A stretch of 64,000 nt of DNA, taken from assembly GCF_000766145.1 (NCBI RefSeq), contig NZ_JNFB01000003.1:1-64000 (forward strand), written 5' to 3'. Positions within the stretch are counted from its first letter, which is position 1, and each line of letters starts with the position of its first letter. The stretch comes from Paenilisteria newyorkensis. Lineage in GTDB: Bacteria; Bacillota; Bacilli; Lactobacillales; Listeriaceae. Below are positions 19,596 to 28,373 of this stretch, piece after piece. The notes beneath the pieces were generated by a model that was given only the letters and a program-made list of their open reading frames with translations, was not told where the DNA came from and did no database searches. A program made the translations under genes and the position numbers.

Positions 19596-20017
19596 GATTA
19601 TGTCCTCCTTGCTTTACTATACAACTATCATAAAATAGATTCCGCATTTCAGTAAGCTACTCGGGTTTGAACTTTCACTACAACTAGAGTCCTACTCATC
19701 TTCGCCATTGCTACATATTATGTATACGATATCCTCTTAACTATACCAAATATAGCCCTAACTTACTAGCTCCTCTTCCACCATTTTAGTTAGTAAATTA
19801 ACTCTTTTGATTCGTTCGATACACTTTCTATCGATTCTGATTTTTTTTTTTTCTTTACAAAGGTTATACTCGAAATGGGGGTGATAAATCAATGAACTTA
19901 TTGATTCTCTAAGTATCGGGGGTGATTGTTAGTTTTATTACAAGACAGACTTTTTGACGGATATGGATAGAGGATATTGCACGAGTGGGATGAACAGAAA
20001 CAGAGGTGAAGGGGAAA
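19596..20017. other. 422-nt intergenic region with divergent regulatory DNA
   Basis: Holds the promoter region of the LiaI/LiaH-like operon on the left, including the GAGTCCTACTC palindrome at 19687-19697. On the right is a T-rich stretch followed by two GGGGGTGAT ribosome-like sites. The first precedes a seven-codon ATG frame (MNLLIL) at 19891; the second leads into a short GTG frame. Either could be a leader peptide. No longer gene is visible. Confidence 0.5.
19687..19697. promoter_or_regulatory. Short palindrome upstream of the LiaI/LiaH-like operon
   Basis: GAGTCCTACTC (GAGT-N3-ACTC) lies about 90 nt before the first gene. LiaR-type sites contain short inverted repeats of this kind, but the match to a LiaR consensus is only suggestive. 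Confidence 0.3.
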
Positions 20018-20263
20018 ATGAAGCGAGATATAAATAAACATCTGACTACTATTTTAAAGCATCTAGATGATGGCGGTCTGTCATTAACAAACTTCAACAA
20101 AGCAAGTACTCAGATAGAGAGAAAAACAAACCTTAGCAAAGATATAATTTTGGTTGTCCTCTATACGTTGGAAAGTTATGGTTATGTGTTTCGAGTATAT
20201 CATTTGGAAGATATAACCTACCAAATTACACCGAAAGGGAAACGACTCATAGAAAAAGATTAG
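20018..20263 (+). CDS. Small winged-helix-like protein, unrecognised
   Basis: Soluble protein of 81 aa. The C-terminal half (LSKDIILVVLYTLESYGYVFRVYHLEDITYQITPKGKRLIEK) has the pattern of a winged helix, helix-turn-helix then a beta wing ending ITPKGKRLIEK as in many small transcriptional regulators. I cannot name a family. The ATG at 20018 has AGGTGAAGGGG upstream; a GTG four codons earlier is part of that site. Isolated plus-strand gene between minus-strand operons, so possibly a monocistronic regulator. Confidence 0.6.
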   Translation: MKRDINKHLTTILKHLDDGGLSLTNFNKASTQIERKTNLSKDIILVVLYTLESYGYVFRVYHLEDITYQITPKGKRLIEKD

Positions 20264-20276
20264 ACATGCCGAGATG

Positions 20277-20318
20277 AAAAAAAGCCTACCGCGTAAGTGA
20301 AGATGCTTAGCGGTAGGC
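20277..20318 (-). terminator. Terminator of the 67-aa membrane protein gene
   Basis: GCCTACCGC / GCGGTAGGC stem followed on the minus strand by TTTTTTTC. Confidence 0.9.
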
Positions 20319-20327
20319 CATAGTACG

Positions 20328-20531
20328 CTATTTTGTTAGCGCCTGTCTCCTATTTTCATACGCAATGCTTGTCATCGCGCCTTCTGAAATCATATTGTTT
20401 TCCTCCAAATCAAGCGCTTCTTTTCCGTCCTCAAATGACTCTATTGTTTTTTGGTTCCATAATACATAGGCGATAATACCGCCAATCGCGCCTATTGCCG
20501 TTCCGAGCAACACCCAATTCTTCTCTTTCAT
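20328..20531 (-). CDS. Small single-helix membrane protein
   Basis: 67-aa protein with one N-terminal glycine-rich membrane helix (NWVLLGTAIGAIGGIIAYVLW) and an acidic then basic soluble tail (EDGKEALDLEENN ... AYENRRQALTK). No known family. The ATG with GGGGAGG eight nucleotides upstream is better placed than a GTG three codons earlier. It has its own terminator, and the DUF4064 gene lies about 105 nt upstream. Confidence 0.7.
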   Translation of the reverse strand: MKEKNWVLLGTAIGAIGGIIAYVLWNQKTIESFEDGKEALDLEENNMISEGAMTSIAYENRRQALTK

Positions 20532-20636
20532 GCTGTGCACCTCCCCTTCCTCATCGCTATCCTTCTTCCTTTTCCCACTCTATATGAAAATAAACCGCAT
20601 CTACGAGAGACACGGTTTACAAAAATGAATCGTATT

Positions 20637-21095
20637 CTAGGCTATGAATGGATCTTTTGGCTTGCGGACGAAGCTTAGAATTGCTGCAATAACGAGCAAT
20701 AATCCAGGCACGAATCCAGCAACGACAAAGCCGCCGATAGTTACAATAATACCTGCAATCAAGAACATAAATCCGGCAAGTACAGGTTTCTTATTCCCCG
20801 TAATACAAATCAAGCCAATAATCAGCAAGACAGTGAAAACAATCGTTGCGATGAGTGCTAAAATGGCGTATGTATGCACCATATCAAGGATTTGCTTGGC
20901 ACTTGGGACATCTGCTACAGCAATTCCTGATTCCTCTAAACTTTGGTAATAGCTTCTCGTGAAAGAATCTACACCCTCTTTTGTACTGGCTGCACTGTCT
21001 AAAATAAAGCCGATCGCTGTAAAACCAACTAAGGTTACTAATCCGAAAAGCATACCGATGACAGCTAAAACAACCTCTGCTGTACGTTTAATCAT
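20637..21095 (-). CDS. DUF4064-type membrane protein
   Basis: Four-helix membrane protein (152 aa): N-terminal helix VVLAVIGMLFGLVTLVGFTAIGF, an extracellular-looking loop (about 35-70) and three helices at about 72-95, 103-120 and 122-142, ending in a basic KPKDPF tail. The layout matches DUF4064 proteins of Listeria and relatives, whose role is unknown. It is a monocistronic-looking minus-strand gene, divergent from the DUF915 hydrolase pair. Confidence 0.75.
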   Translation of the reverse strand: MIKRTAEVVLAVIGMLFGLVTLVGFTAIGFILDSAASTKEGVDSFTRSYYQSLEESGIAVADVPSAKQILDMVHTYAILALIATIVFTVLLIIGLICITGNKKPVLAGFMFLIAGIIVTIGGFVVAGFVPGLLLVIAAILSFVRKPKDPFIA

Positions 21096-21260
21096 ATTAT
21101 TCTACTCCCTCATTTCTTACGTGTTTGTTTTTAGTATACTATAAATACATTCCGGTGTAAAAATAAAGATGTCTTTTTTATAGGATAGAAGATGCGTTTT
21201 TCCGAAAAACCTTGTATACTTTATAAAGATGTTGTTATTTTAGAAAAGAGGATTTGGCCT

Positions 21261-22097
21261 ATGTGGAAAAAAAGTTTATGGATGGGACTGTTATCAGCTA
21301 TTTTTGTTGCGGCTTCCGTACTACTATTACTGCAATTGAACGGAACGCATCGTGAGGTGAATCAAAGTGCGACACCGACCATTTTTATTCATGGGTATCG
21401 CGGGACGGATCGATCGCTCCATGGGATGATTCGTCGTTTCGACCAGAAATATGATTGGGCCACGGATGCTTTAACGGTCAAGGTTAGCCCCACTGGTGAT
21501 ATTTCTGTAAAGGGAGCCTATAATGGCAAGCAAGCGGATAACCCACTTATTAATATTGTTTTTGCTGATAATCGAGCGACGGTGACGCAACAATCCTTGT
21601 GGACGAAAAAAGTGATGCGTTATTTGGAAGACCATTATGATGTGACCAAATTTAATGCGGTTGGGCATTCGATGGGTGGTGGCGCTTGGGTTTCTTATCT
21701 AGCTTCTTACGCGAATAACCCTGATTATCCTGAGGTCGAGAAGATTGTCTTTTTGGCGGTTCCATTTTATCCGGAAGAGTATGTGAATGGCGACCAGGAA
21801 GTGGATTTGCAAAACGCGAGTGCAATTCACACAAAGTTTGCCAAGCAGATGGAACAGAAGCTTAAGACTACGACGCGTATTATGATTATTGGTGGTAATT
21901 TGGAAGATGGCTCGAACAGTGATGGCGAGGTCAAAATTGATAGCGTGATGTATGGTAAAAAGCTGTTTGCGAATCAATATGTAGAGGCGCATACACTGAC
22001 GGGTCCAACGGCCAAACATAGTAACATGCATGAATTACCAGTAGTGGATGAATATGTCGCGAAATTTTTATGGGGATTTAAGGAGTCGACGAAATAA
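21261..22097 (+). CDS. DUF915-family alpha/beta hydrolase (first of two)
   Basis: Secreted or membrane-anchored alpha/beta hydrolase (278 aa) of the DUF915 group. An N-terminal hydrophobic helix precedes TPTIFIHGYRGT (oxyanion region), the nucleophile elbow GHSMGGG (Ser) and a late His in TAKHSNMHELPVV. The substrate is unknown; the family is lipase/esterase-like. The ATG at 21261 (after AAGAGGATTTGGCCT) is preferred to the GTG/ATG candidates further upstream, because the extra residues would precede the signal helix. Its TAATG junction overlaps the start of a paralogue. Confidence 0.85.
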   Translation: MWKKSLWMGLLSAIFVAASVLLLLQLNGTHREVNQSATPTIFIHGYRGTDRSLHGMIRRFDQKYDWATDALTVKVSPTGDISVKGAYNGKQADNPLINIVFADNRATVTQQSLWTKKVMRYLEDHYDVTKFNAVGHSMGGGAWVSYLASYANNPDYPEVEKIVFLAVPFYPEEYVNGDQEVDLQNASAIHTKFAKQMEQKLKTTTRIMIIGGNLEDGSNSDGEVKIDSVMYGKKLFANQYVEAHTLTGPTAKHSNMHELPVVDEYVAKFLWGFKESTK

Positions 22098-22981
22098 TGA
22101 AGAAGATTTTAATCGTATTTACTGTTTTAGCGGTCTTTGCTGTGGGATTTGGTTTTATCTTCGCCACGCATGATGCAGCGGAAAAGAAGCCTCAAACAAC
22201 GGATAATTCGGTGAAGAAAACGGCCACAAAAGACGCGGCGGTAAAAGTAAAAAGTATCGATACACCAACATTATTCTTACACGGTTATTCGGGAACGAAG
22301 AACTCGATGGGGCACATGATGGATCGGCTCGCTAGAAATGGGGATGCTACACGTTCCCTCGTTCTTTCCGTCTCACCGGAAGGCAATGTGAAAGCGACTG
22401 GTGACTGGGATAAGTTTGCGACAAAACCGCTGATTCAGATCCTGTTTGAAGATAATAAGAGTTCTTTGACCAATCAAACGATCTGGTTGCAAAATGTAAT
22501 GCGGACACTCAAAAATGAGTATCATATTCCTACTGTGAATGTCGTTGGTCACTCAATGGGTGGCGTTGACTGGGCGAGTTATTTGGAAGAAGGCAGTGAC
22601 AGAGACGATTTTCCAACGGTGACAAAGCTGGTCGCGATCGGAGCTCCTTTTAACGGGCTGGTCATTGGTGAAGATGGCAAAACGGCGTATGACTTAACGG
22701 CGAATGGTCCTGAAACGAAAACGGAACGGTATCAAAATTTTATGACGAATAAAAAAGCACTACCTGCTACGCTGGAAGTTTTGAATATTGCTGGGGATGT
22801 GCAGGATGGTACGAAAAGTGATACGAGCGTCTCGCTAGCCAGCGCGTTATCTGGTAAATTTATTTTTGATCAGGTTGCTAGTTATAAAGAGCTAGTGTTC
22901 ACTGGAAGTAAGGCGCAACATAGTAAACTACATGAAAACAAAGAGGTTGATAAGGCTGTGAAACAATTTCTCTGGTCCTAA
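22097..22981 (+). CDS. DUF915-family alpha/beta hydrolase (second of two)
   Basis: Paralogue of the preceding gene (294 aa) with a signal or anchor helix (about 5-25), a Lys/Thr-rich linker, TPTLFLHGYSGTKNSMGHM, the nucleophile elbow GHSMGGVDWASYL, an Asp in AGDVQDGTKSD and the final His in KAQHSKLHENKEV. The start overlaps the first gene by one base (TAATG), so the two are translated in tandem and probably arose by duplication. The same general reaction is expected outside the cell; the substrate is unknown. Confidence 0.85.
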   Translation: MKKILIVFTVLAVFAVGFGFIFATHDAAEKKPQTTDNSVKKTATKDAAVKVKSIDTPTLFLHGYSGTKNSMGHMMDRLARNGDATRSLVLSVSPEGNVKATGDWDKFATKPLIQILFEDNKSSLTNQTIWLQNVMRTLKNEYHIPTVNVVGHSMGGVDWASYLEEGSDRDDFPTVTKLVAIGAPFNGLVIGEDGKTAYDLTANGPETKTERYQNFMTNKKALPATLEVLNIAGDVQDGTKSDTSVSLASALSGKFIFDQVASYKELVFTGSKAQHSKLHENKEVDKAVKQFLWS

Positions 22982-22983
22982 AC

Positions 22984-23026
22984 AAAAAGGCGCTGCGTCC
23001 AATGATACCGGATGCGGCGCCTCTTC
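22984..23026. terminator. Bidirectional terminator
   Basis: AGGCGCTGCGTCC / GGATGCGGCGCCT gives a long GC-rich stem between the convergent hydrolase and AI-2E-family genes, with short T/A tracts on each side. Confidence 0.85.
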
Positions 23027-24082
23027 TTATTTCGCTTTCTTCTTTTTGAAGCCCCAGAAACTGCGGCTTTTTATTTCGGCTTCATTTCCGCGTACACCTA
23101 ATACATCGAATAGGAATACAACGACTGGAATACCGACGATCAAGCCCCAGACGCCGAAGAAATGCTCGGAGAAAATTAGGATGATGAAGGTGTAAAAAAC
23201 CGGTAAATCCGTTTTTGATGACATTAGTTTTGGATTGAGGATGTAGGTTTCAATCGAATGCACAATGACGATCGTGATCAGGATGACAATCACGTCTGTA
23301 AGGCCACCTACGGAATAGGCGATAATCGACAGCGGGATGCACGAAATGATAACGCCCGCAACCGGAATCAAGCCCAGCAGGAATACCATAATGGATAACG
23401 TCAGCACTTGCGGGAAGCCCATCGCGATTAAGGCAATCGTTGTCAGCACTGTGTTTACGATGGCAATTAGAAATTGAGCTTCTAGAACAACGCCAAATGT
23501 GCCAACAAACTTCTTGCCAAAATAGGCCACTTCACGGAACACAGCTCCCATTTTGCTCGTTAGGAATTTGCTTGAGAAATGAACAACGCGTTCTTGTTCC
23601 AGTGAGAAAAATAGGCTTAGTATCAGAGCCATGAAGAAGGCAATCCCAATGCTACCAATGCCGCTTAGTGATCCAATAATGAATTTCAAACCAGAATTGA
23701 TATACGCTTTAACGTTGGAATCGTTGAATAAATTCATCACATATTTAATAAAATCGTTATTTCCGGGGTTATTATAGAATTTCATAACACCGTTGAATGT
23801 GGACACGATTTGCTGGATGATAATCGGCAAGTAATGCGTAAAGGCGATATACAAGAATATCACAATCAATATGTACAAGACAATAACGATTAATTTCCGC
23901 GGTACTTTCACCCACCTTAAAATCACTTTTTCTAGTCGCGTAATTAAAAAGGTGAAGATAAATGTTAATAAAATCAAGTCTATCATGCTTCTCACTAAAT
24001 AGAGTACAAAAATGAGGAGCGCAAAAATAAGAACTCGTTGTAATCCAGTATTTAATTTAAATTTCTCCCATAGTTCTTCCAT
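23027..24082 (-). CDS. AI-2E/PerM-family membrane protein
   Basis: Polytopic membrane protein (351 aa) of the AI-2E transporter/PerM superfamily: two N-terminal helices (about 15-50), a further one at 60-85, a long amphipathic region (about 95-140) and a C-terminal bundle with the family segments GFPQVLTLSIMVFLLGLIPVAGVIIS and FGVWGLIVGIPVVVFLFDVLG. Members include Na+/H+ antiporters and putative autoinducer-2 exporters, so the substrate is open. The ATG at 24082 is eight nucleotides from AGGAG. Monocistronic. Confidence 0.85.
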   Translation of the reverse strand: MEELWEKFKLNTGLQRVLIFALLIFVLYLVRSMIDLILLTFIFTFLITRLEKVILRWVKVPRKLIVIVLYILIVIFLYIAFTHYLPIIIQQIVSTFNGVMKFYNNPGNNDFIKYVMNLFNDSNVKAYINSGLKFIIGSLSGIGSIGIAFFMALILSLFFSLEQERVVHFSSKFLTSKMGAVFREVAYFGKKFVGTFGVVLEAQFLIAIVNTVLTTIALIAMGFPQVLTLSIMVFLLGLIPVAGVIISCIPLSIIAYSVGGLTDVIVILITIVIVHSIETYILNPKLMSSKTDLPVFYTFIILIFSEHFFGVWGLIVGIPVVVFLFDVLGVRGNEAEIKSRSFWGFKKKKAK

Positions 24083-24189
24083 AGAACACACTCCTATCGC
24101 TTCTTATCATATTCTAGCACATTTTTGCCGATCATGAAAAATTTAGTTAATTATTCTACTGAAAATTTGAAAAAGAGTGCTTTCAGGGC

Positions 24190-24218
24190 TTTACATTTGA
24201 GTAAAAAAGTTGTAACAT
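24190..24218 (+). promoter_or_regulatory. Promoter of the FCD regulator-exporter pair
   Basis: TTTACA (24190-24195), a 17-nt spacer and TAACAT (24213-24218) lie 46 nt upstream of the regulator start. Confidence 0.6.
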
Positions 24219-24263
24219 ATCCTATGAACCAATCATCCTACCTTTAGAAGGAGTGTCGCGATA

Positions 24264-24944
24264 ATGCTACATAAATTACAAAAAAAATCACTGGTTGAGC
24301 AAGTCTCTAGCCAGATTCAAGAGATGATTAAGAACGGCGTCTGGCGCATTGGGGATCGCTTGCCTAATGAGGCGGATTTGATGGAACAGTTTGGCGTCAG
24401 TCGGAATACGTTGCGCGAAGCCATCCGAGCTTTAGTTCACGTCGGGCTACTTGAAGTGAAGCAAGGCGATGGGACATTTGTTCTGGCAACAAGCGAACTA
24501 AGCGCCGTACTACAAAAAAGAATCCAGAGCGCTGCGGTACTGGAAATTTTAGAGGTGAGGCATGCACTTGATCGGGAGGCTGTTTCATTAGCTTGTTTAC
24601 GGAGAACTGAAGAAGATTTAGCTCAGATGGCTAAATATCGCGATCAGTGTTTGCAATATACGACGGAAAATAATTTGGAGAAGTTTGTGGAAGCGGATTG
24701 GCAATTACATCAAACCATTGCTGCGGCCTCCTATAATCCCCTTTTGATTGATATGTACGCGCATTTATTTGAGGAAATTCAGATGTCGATTACGAGCACG
24801 ACGGAAATGAATGATGCGAATGGTGCTGGTCATAATGATCTTATTTTAGCGATTCAAAATCAAGATGCGGCCTCGGCTGTGCATTGTGTAGATATGTACA
24901 TTTCGCACTTTAAGCAAATTGTGTTACCGAAGAAAGGAGAGTGA
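24264..24944 (+). CDS. GntR/FadR-type (FCD) transcriptional regulator
   Basis: DNA-binding regulator (226 aa) with an N-terminal GntR winged helix (about 8-70, LPNEADLMEQFGVSRNTLREAIRALVHVGLL) and a C-terminal helical FCD domain (about 88-220). The FCD domain has the metal/acid-binding pattern HALDREA...DWQLHQTI...H. Such proteins sense small carboxylic acids. It ends five nucleotides before the CynX-type transporter gene, which is probably its target. GAAGGAGTG precedes the ATG. Confidence 0.9.
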   Translation: MLHKLQKKSLVEQVSSQIQEMIKNGVWRIGDRLPNEADLMEQFGVSRNTLREAIRALVHVGLLEVKQGDGTFVLATSELSAVLQKRIQSAAVLEILEVRHALDREAVSLACLRRTEEDLAQMAKYRDQCLQYTTENNLEKFVEADWQLHQTIAAASYNPLLIDMYAHLFEEIQMSITSTTEMNDANGAGHNDLILAIQNQDAASAVHCVDMYISHFKQIVLPKKGE

Positions 24945-24948
24945 CGTA

Positions 24949-26145
24949 ATGGACGAGGAAAAACGGAAAATGCGGCGTCGTATTTTTTTAATTATTGGCA
25001 TTTTACTTGTAGCAGCAAACCTTAGGGCTCCAATCACCGCGCTGAGCCCATTGCTTAGTTATGTTCGCGTGGATTTGCCGCTATCCAATACGATGACTGG
25101 GTTTTTGACGACGTTGCCACTCCTTGCTTTTGCTGGCTTGTCCCCTTTTGTGTCTAAATTGGCGCGAAGATGGGGGATGGAGTTTATTGTCTTTTTTGCG
25201 GCTTGTTTGATGGTTGTGGGGAGTCTCATTCGCCCGTTCGGCGGGATTCCGTTGCTTTTATTTGGAACGTTTCTCATCGGGCTAGCTATCGCAGTTGGGA
25301 ATGTGCTGTTACCGAGCCTCATCAAAAAAGAGTTTCCTTTTAAAATGGGATTGATGACGGGGATGTATTCGATTTCGATGAATGTGTGCGCGATGTTGGC
25401 ATCAGGCATCAGTGTGCCAATCGCGGTGAATTCTGGATTCGGTTGGCGAGGGGCACTCGTTGTATGGTCCGGTTTCGCGATTATCGCGCTTCTAGTCTGG
25501 TTGCCACAGTTGAAATATAATCAGAAAAGCCTCCCTCAAGCTGTAGCGCAAAAGCCTAGACAGAGTATTTGGCGGTCCCCTTTAGCTTGGAAAATCACAA
25601 TTTTCATGGGGATGCAGTCGACTTTATTTTATGTCATGGTCGCTTGGTTGCCATCGATACTTATTAGTCAAGGAATGGCGAGTACGCAGGCTGGTTTCAT
25701 GTTATCGTTATTCCAGCTCGGGATTATTCCGTTTACATTTATCGTACCGATTATTGCCAGCAAAATGAAATCGCAGCGACCAATCGTTATTATGATGACG
25801 GTGTTATTGCTTGTTGGAACCGCTGGGCTAATATTTGGCGCAGGTGATGTCTGGCTTGTTGGTCCATCGGTGTTTATGATGGGTGTGGCTTCTGGGACGG
25901 CTTTTAGTGTGTGCATGATGTTCTTTAGTTTGCGGACGTCAACGGCAACCGAAGCTGCGGACTTGTCTGGAATGGCGCAATCGGTTGGGTATTTACTCGC
26001 CGCTGCTGGCCCGACGTTGTTTGGTGCGCTTCATGATCTGACGGATAGCTATACCGTGCCGCTTGCGATTATCGTGGTTGCTGCATTGTTGTTATTTGTA
26101 ATGGGAATGGATGCTGGGCGCGATAAGAAAGTTTTTGGGAGATAG
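24949..26145 (+). CDS. CynX/NimT-family MFS transporter
   Basis: Major-facilitator protein (398 aa) of the cyanate/2-nitroimidazole exporter branch, with 12 predicted helices. The signature AANLRAPITALSPLL at the first helix and the loop KLARRWGMEF between helices 2 and 3 are typical. The start is the ATG at 24949 with GAAAGGAGAG upstream; it follows the FCD regulator by 4 nt, so the pair is one transcript. The real substrate is unknown, since the family name derives from only a few members. Confidence 0.88.
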   Translation: MDEEKRKMRRRIFLIIGILLVAANLRAPITALSPLLSYVRVDLPLSNTMTGFLTTLPLLAFAGLSPFVSKLARRWGMEFIVFFAACLMVVGSLIRPFGGIPLLLFGTFLIGLAIAVGNVLLPSLIKKEFPFKMGLMTGMYSISMNVCAMLASGISVPIAVNSGFGWRGALVVWSGFAIIALLVWLPQLKYNQKSLPQAVAQKPRQSIWRSPLAWKITIFMGMQSTLFYVMVAWLPSILISQGMASTQAGFMLSLFQLGIIPFTFIVPIIASKMKSQRPIVIMMTVLLLVGTAGLIFGAGDVWLVGPSVFMMGVASGTAFSVCMMFFSLRTSTATEAADLSGMAQSVGYLLAAAGPTLFGALHDLTDSYTVPLAIIVVAALLLFVMGMDAGRDKKVFGR

Positions 26146-26224
26146 GAAAAAGGCTAGTAGAATATCCAAACAAGACAAAATCGCCTTACCCGTTTTTGGG
26201 TAAGACGAGAATATTGCTTTACAC

Positions 26225-26570
26225 AAATCGAGCGAAAGCGTTTGTATTCAGGGGATTTGGTGGAATGAGGATGGCAAACTCATTCCATTCTTTTGCATAT
26301 TGAGGTTCTAATTCGCTTTGCTTCAAAGAACCACAACAAAGCGGAGCATACTGGTGTATGTGATGACTGAAAGCAGGGAGAGGGTAGTTTCCTCGACCAT
26401 GCGAGAAGTTAAGCGAAACGGCTCTTGTGTAGCAGAACCGTAGAGATGTACCGCATCCTTGTTCTAAATATAATGAAGGACCGCCTATTCGCGATGCTCC
26501 TAGGCATATTGGGGCTGTAACTCATTGCATTTCGAACAGCCCCAACAATGCGAGCGCTTGTCGCCGATTT
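26225..26570. repeat. Family B structured repeat, copy B1 (long form)
   Basis: 346-nt element between the MFS gene and the end of oppA. The ends are AAATCGAGCGAAAGCG and the near-complement CGAGCGCTTGTCGCCGATTT, as in copies B2 and B3. Inside are several local hairpins, GGGGCTGT / ACAGCCCC near the right end, and the shared core GGAGCATAC-tggt-GTATGTGA (26343-26363). A further perfect hairpin CTTACCC / GGGTAAG sits just outside at 26184-26203. The right end is 15 nt from the oppA stop codon, so the element would form the 3' untranslated region of oppA. Confidence 0.85.
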
Positions 26571-26585
26571 ATTTGGGTTATGCAT

Positions 26586-28223
26586 TTATTTTTCTAGATA
26601 TGCCCATCTAAAGCTGTATGGTGCGCCGAAAAGATGTTTTACTACGCCTTTTACGTATGGTTTTTCAAGGACGGCTGTGGCGTTTTGGTATAATGGTGCG
26701 ATTGCTGCGTCGTCATCGAGTAGCACTTTTTCGGTTTGGAGCATGGCTTGCCAACGGGCTTCTGGATTCGTCGCAAGTGTTGTGGAAATATCGGTTGTCA
26801 ATTTGTCGTAAGCTGGGCTTGAGTAGCTCATATTGTTGTAGTTGTTGTCTGTTTGCCAACTTGCGATGTAGGTCATTGGGTCTTTGTATGCTGGTGCCCA
26901 ACGCGAAAGTTGAACCGTATAATCTTGCGCCTTATCAAGTGCTAGCCTGTTTTTGTAAGGCACTGTTTTTAAGTTGATTTTGAGCCCGTCGAGATTGGTT
27001 TGTAGCTCGCTTTGAATGAACTCGAGGGTTTTCTTCGCGAATTCTTGGTCGTCACCTACTAGTTCGAGCGTGATTTCGCTTTTACCGAGTTGTTGCTTCG
27101 CTTTCGCAAAATGTTCTTTGGCTTCTGCGACGTTATATGTGAGGTGATCGCCACTATCTTCGCGGAAGTCTTTGCCTGTTTTCGGATTTTGGGCAAAACC
27201 GTTTGGAATTTCGCCGTTAATTGGTACCGCACCATTCGCGATGACCGTGTCGGCTAGCGCTTCTTTGTTAATCGCTTTTGCAATCGCTTTTCGTAATTCT
27301 ACATTCGCAACATCCGATTGTTTTTGATTGAATTTTAACCAATATACGTAGGAATCGGGTTCTGCAACGAATTCTTTATTGTCTTTGTATTGGCTCGCGT
27401 AATCGCCTGTTAATGGGGCACGGTCAACTTTTCCTGTGTTGTAGAGATTGACTGCTGAGCCTGGTTCTTTGGCTACTTGGACATCGATGCGATCTAATTT
27501 GACGTTTTTCTTATCCCAGTAGTTATCGTTTTTGATGAAACTCCAGCTTTTGCTTGTGCCCGACCAATCGGACATTGTGAATGGGCCGTTGTAAAGTAAA
27601 TGATCGGAATCTTTGGCAAAGTCTTTCCCTTCTTTGCTCACGTAAGCCTCTTTTTGTGGATAGAACGGGCCGAATGTGAGTAGTGAGTTGAAGTACGGCA
27701 CGGCCTGTGTCAGTTGGATTTCGATGGTTTTGTCATCCAGTGCTTTCACGCCGAGTTCTTTTGGATCTTTTTTACCGTCGATAATATCGCTTGCATTGGC
27801 AACGACATCGCGGTATAAAAAGGAATACTGGGCGCCCGATTTTGGATTGACGACTTTGCGCCAAGCGTAGATGAAGTCATCGGCTGTGAGATCTGATCCG
27901 TCTGACCATTTCGCGTTGTCGCGGATTTTGATGGTGTATATTTTTTGATCTTTACTTATTTGAGGCATGGCTTCGGCTGCTGCTGGGATGATTTGGTCCT
28001 TGGAATCAAGCGTATAAAGCCCTTCAAAAACTTGATTCATCGCGGTGAAGCTGACGCCGTCTGTTGCAAGTGATGTGTCCATGAGTGGAATTTCTGTGGA
28101 TTCGATGACGCGCAAGACTTGTTTATCTGAGGCATCGCTCGCCGTGTCTTTTCCTCCTCCGCATGCTGCTAATACGAACATGCTGGCTACTAGAATCAAG
28201 CTGATAATATATCTTTTTTTCAT
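26586..28223 (-). CDS. Oligopeptide ABC transporter substrate-binding lipoprotein (OppA-like)
   Basis: Lipid-anchored extracytoplasmic solute receptor (545 aa) of family SBP_bac_5. A lipoprotein signal peptide ends LAACGGG, and the domain shows the family signature DNAKWSDGSDLTADDFIYAWRKV and KAINKEALAD. The start with MKKRYIISLILVASM is preferred over an upstream GTG/ATG. No permease or ATPase genes are adjacent, so it is an orphan receptor feeding a peptide transporter encoded elsewhere, or a pheromone or peptide sensor. It is followed directly by repeat B1. Confidence 0.92.
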   Translation of the reverse strand: MKKRYIISLILVASMFVLAACGGGKDTASDASDKQVLRVIESTEIPLMDTSLATDGVSFTAMNQVFEGLYTLDSKDQIIPAAAEAMPQISKDQKIYTIKIRDNAKWSDGSDLTADDFIYAWRKVVNPKSGAQYSFLYRDVVANASDIIDGKKDPKELGVKALDDKTIEIQLTQAVPYFNSLLTFGPFYPQKEAYVSKEGKDFAKDSDHLLYNGPFTMSDWSGTSKSWSFIKNDNYWDKKNVKLDRIDVQVAKEPGSAVNLYNTGKVDRAPLTGDYASQYKDNKEFVAEPDSYVYWLKFNQKQSDVANVELRKAIAKAINKEALADTVIANGAVPINGEIPNGFAQNPKTGKDFREDSGDHLTYNVAEAKEHFAKAKQQLGKSEITLELVGDDQEFAKKTLEFIQSELQTNLDGLKINLKTVPYKNRLALDKAQDYTVQLSRWAPAYKDPMTYIASWQTDNNYNNMSYSSPAYDKLTTDISTTLATNPEARWQAMLQTEKVLLDDDAAIAPLYQNATAVLEKPYVKGVVKHLFGAPYSFRWAYLEK

Positions 28224-28332
28224 ATGTAAAACTCCCCTTTTTTGTGTGACTGTTTCTATCATACGCTATTTTGACGCGAAAATAAATACCTTTTTCTAAA
28301 TTAATAGAATTATTTTATAATGTTTATCACGT

Positions 28333-28368
28333 TAAAGGAGATAAGCAGTTGACCTATCTCCTTTTTTG
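28333..28368. terminator. Hairpin after the M20 amidohydrolase gene
   Basis: AAGGAGATA / TATCTCCTTTTTT stem. The long T-run is on the plus strand; on the minus strand only a short T tract follows. Confidence 0.6.
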
Positions 28369-28373
28369 GCAGA

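Noticed and set aside
26146-26585. Possible insertion sequence between the MFS gene and oppA
   Set aside because: No transposase frame of meaningful length. The content is hairpins and matches to other B repeats, so it is annotated as a repeat.
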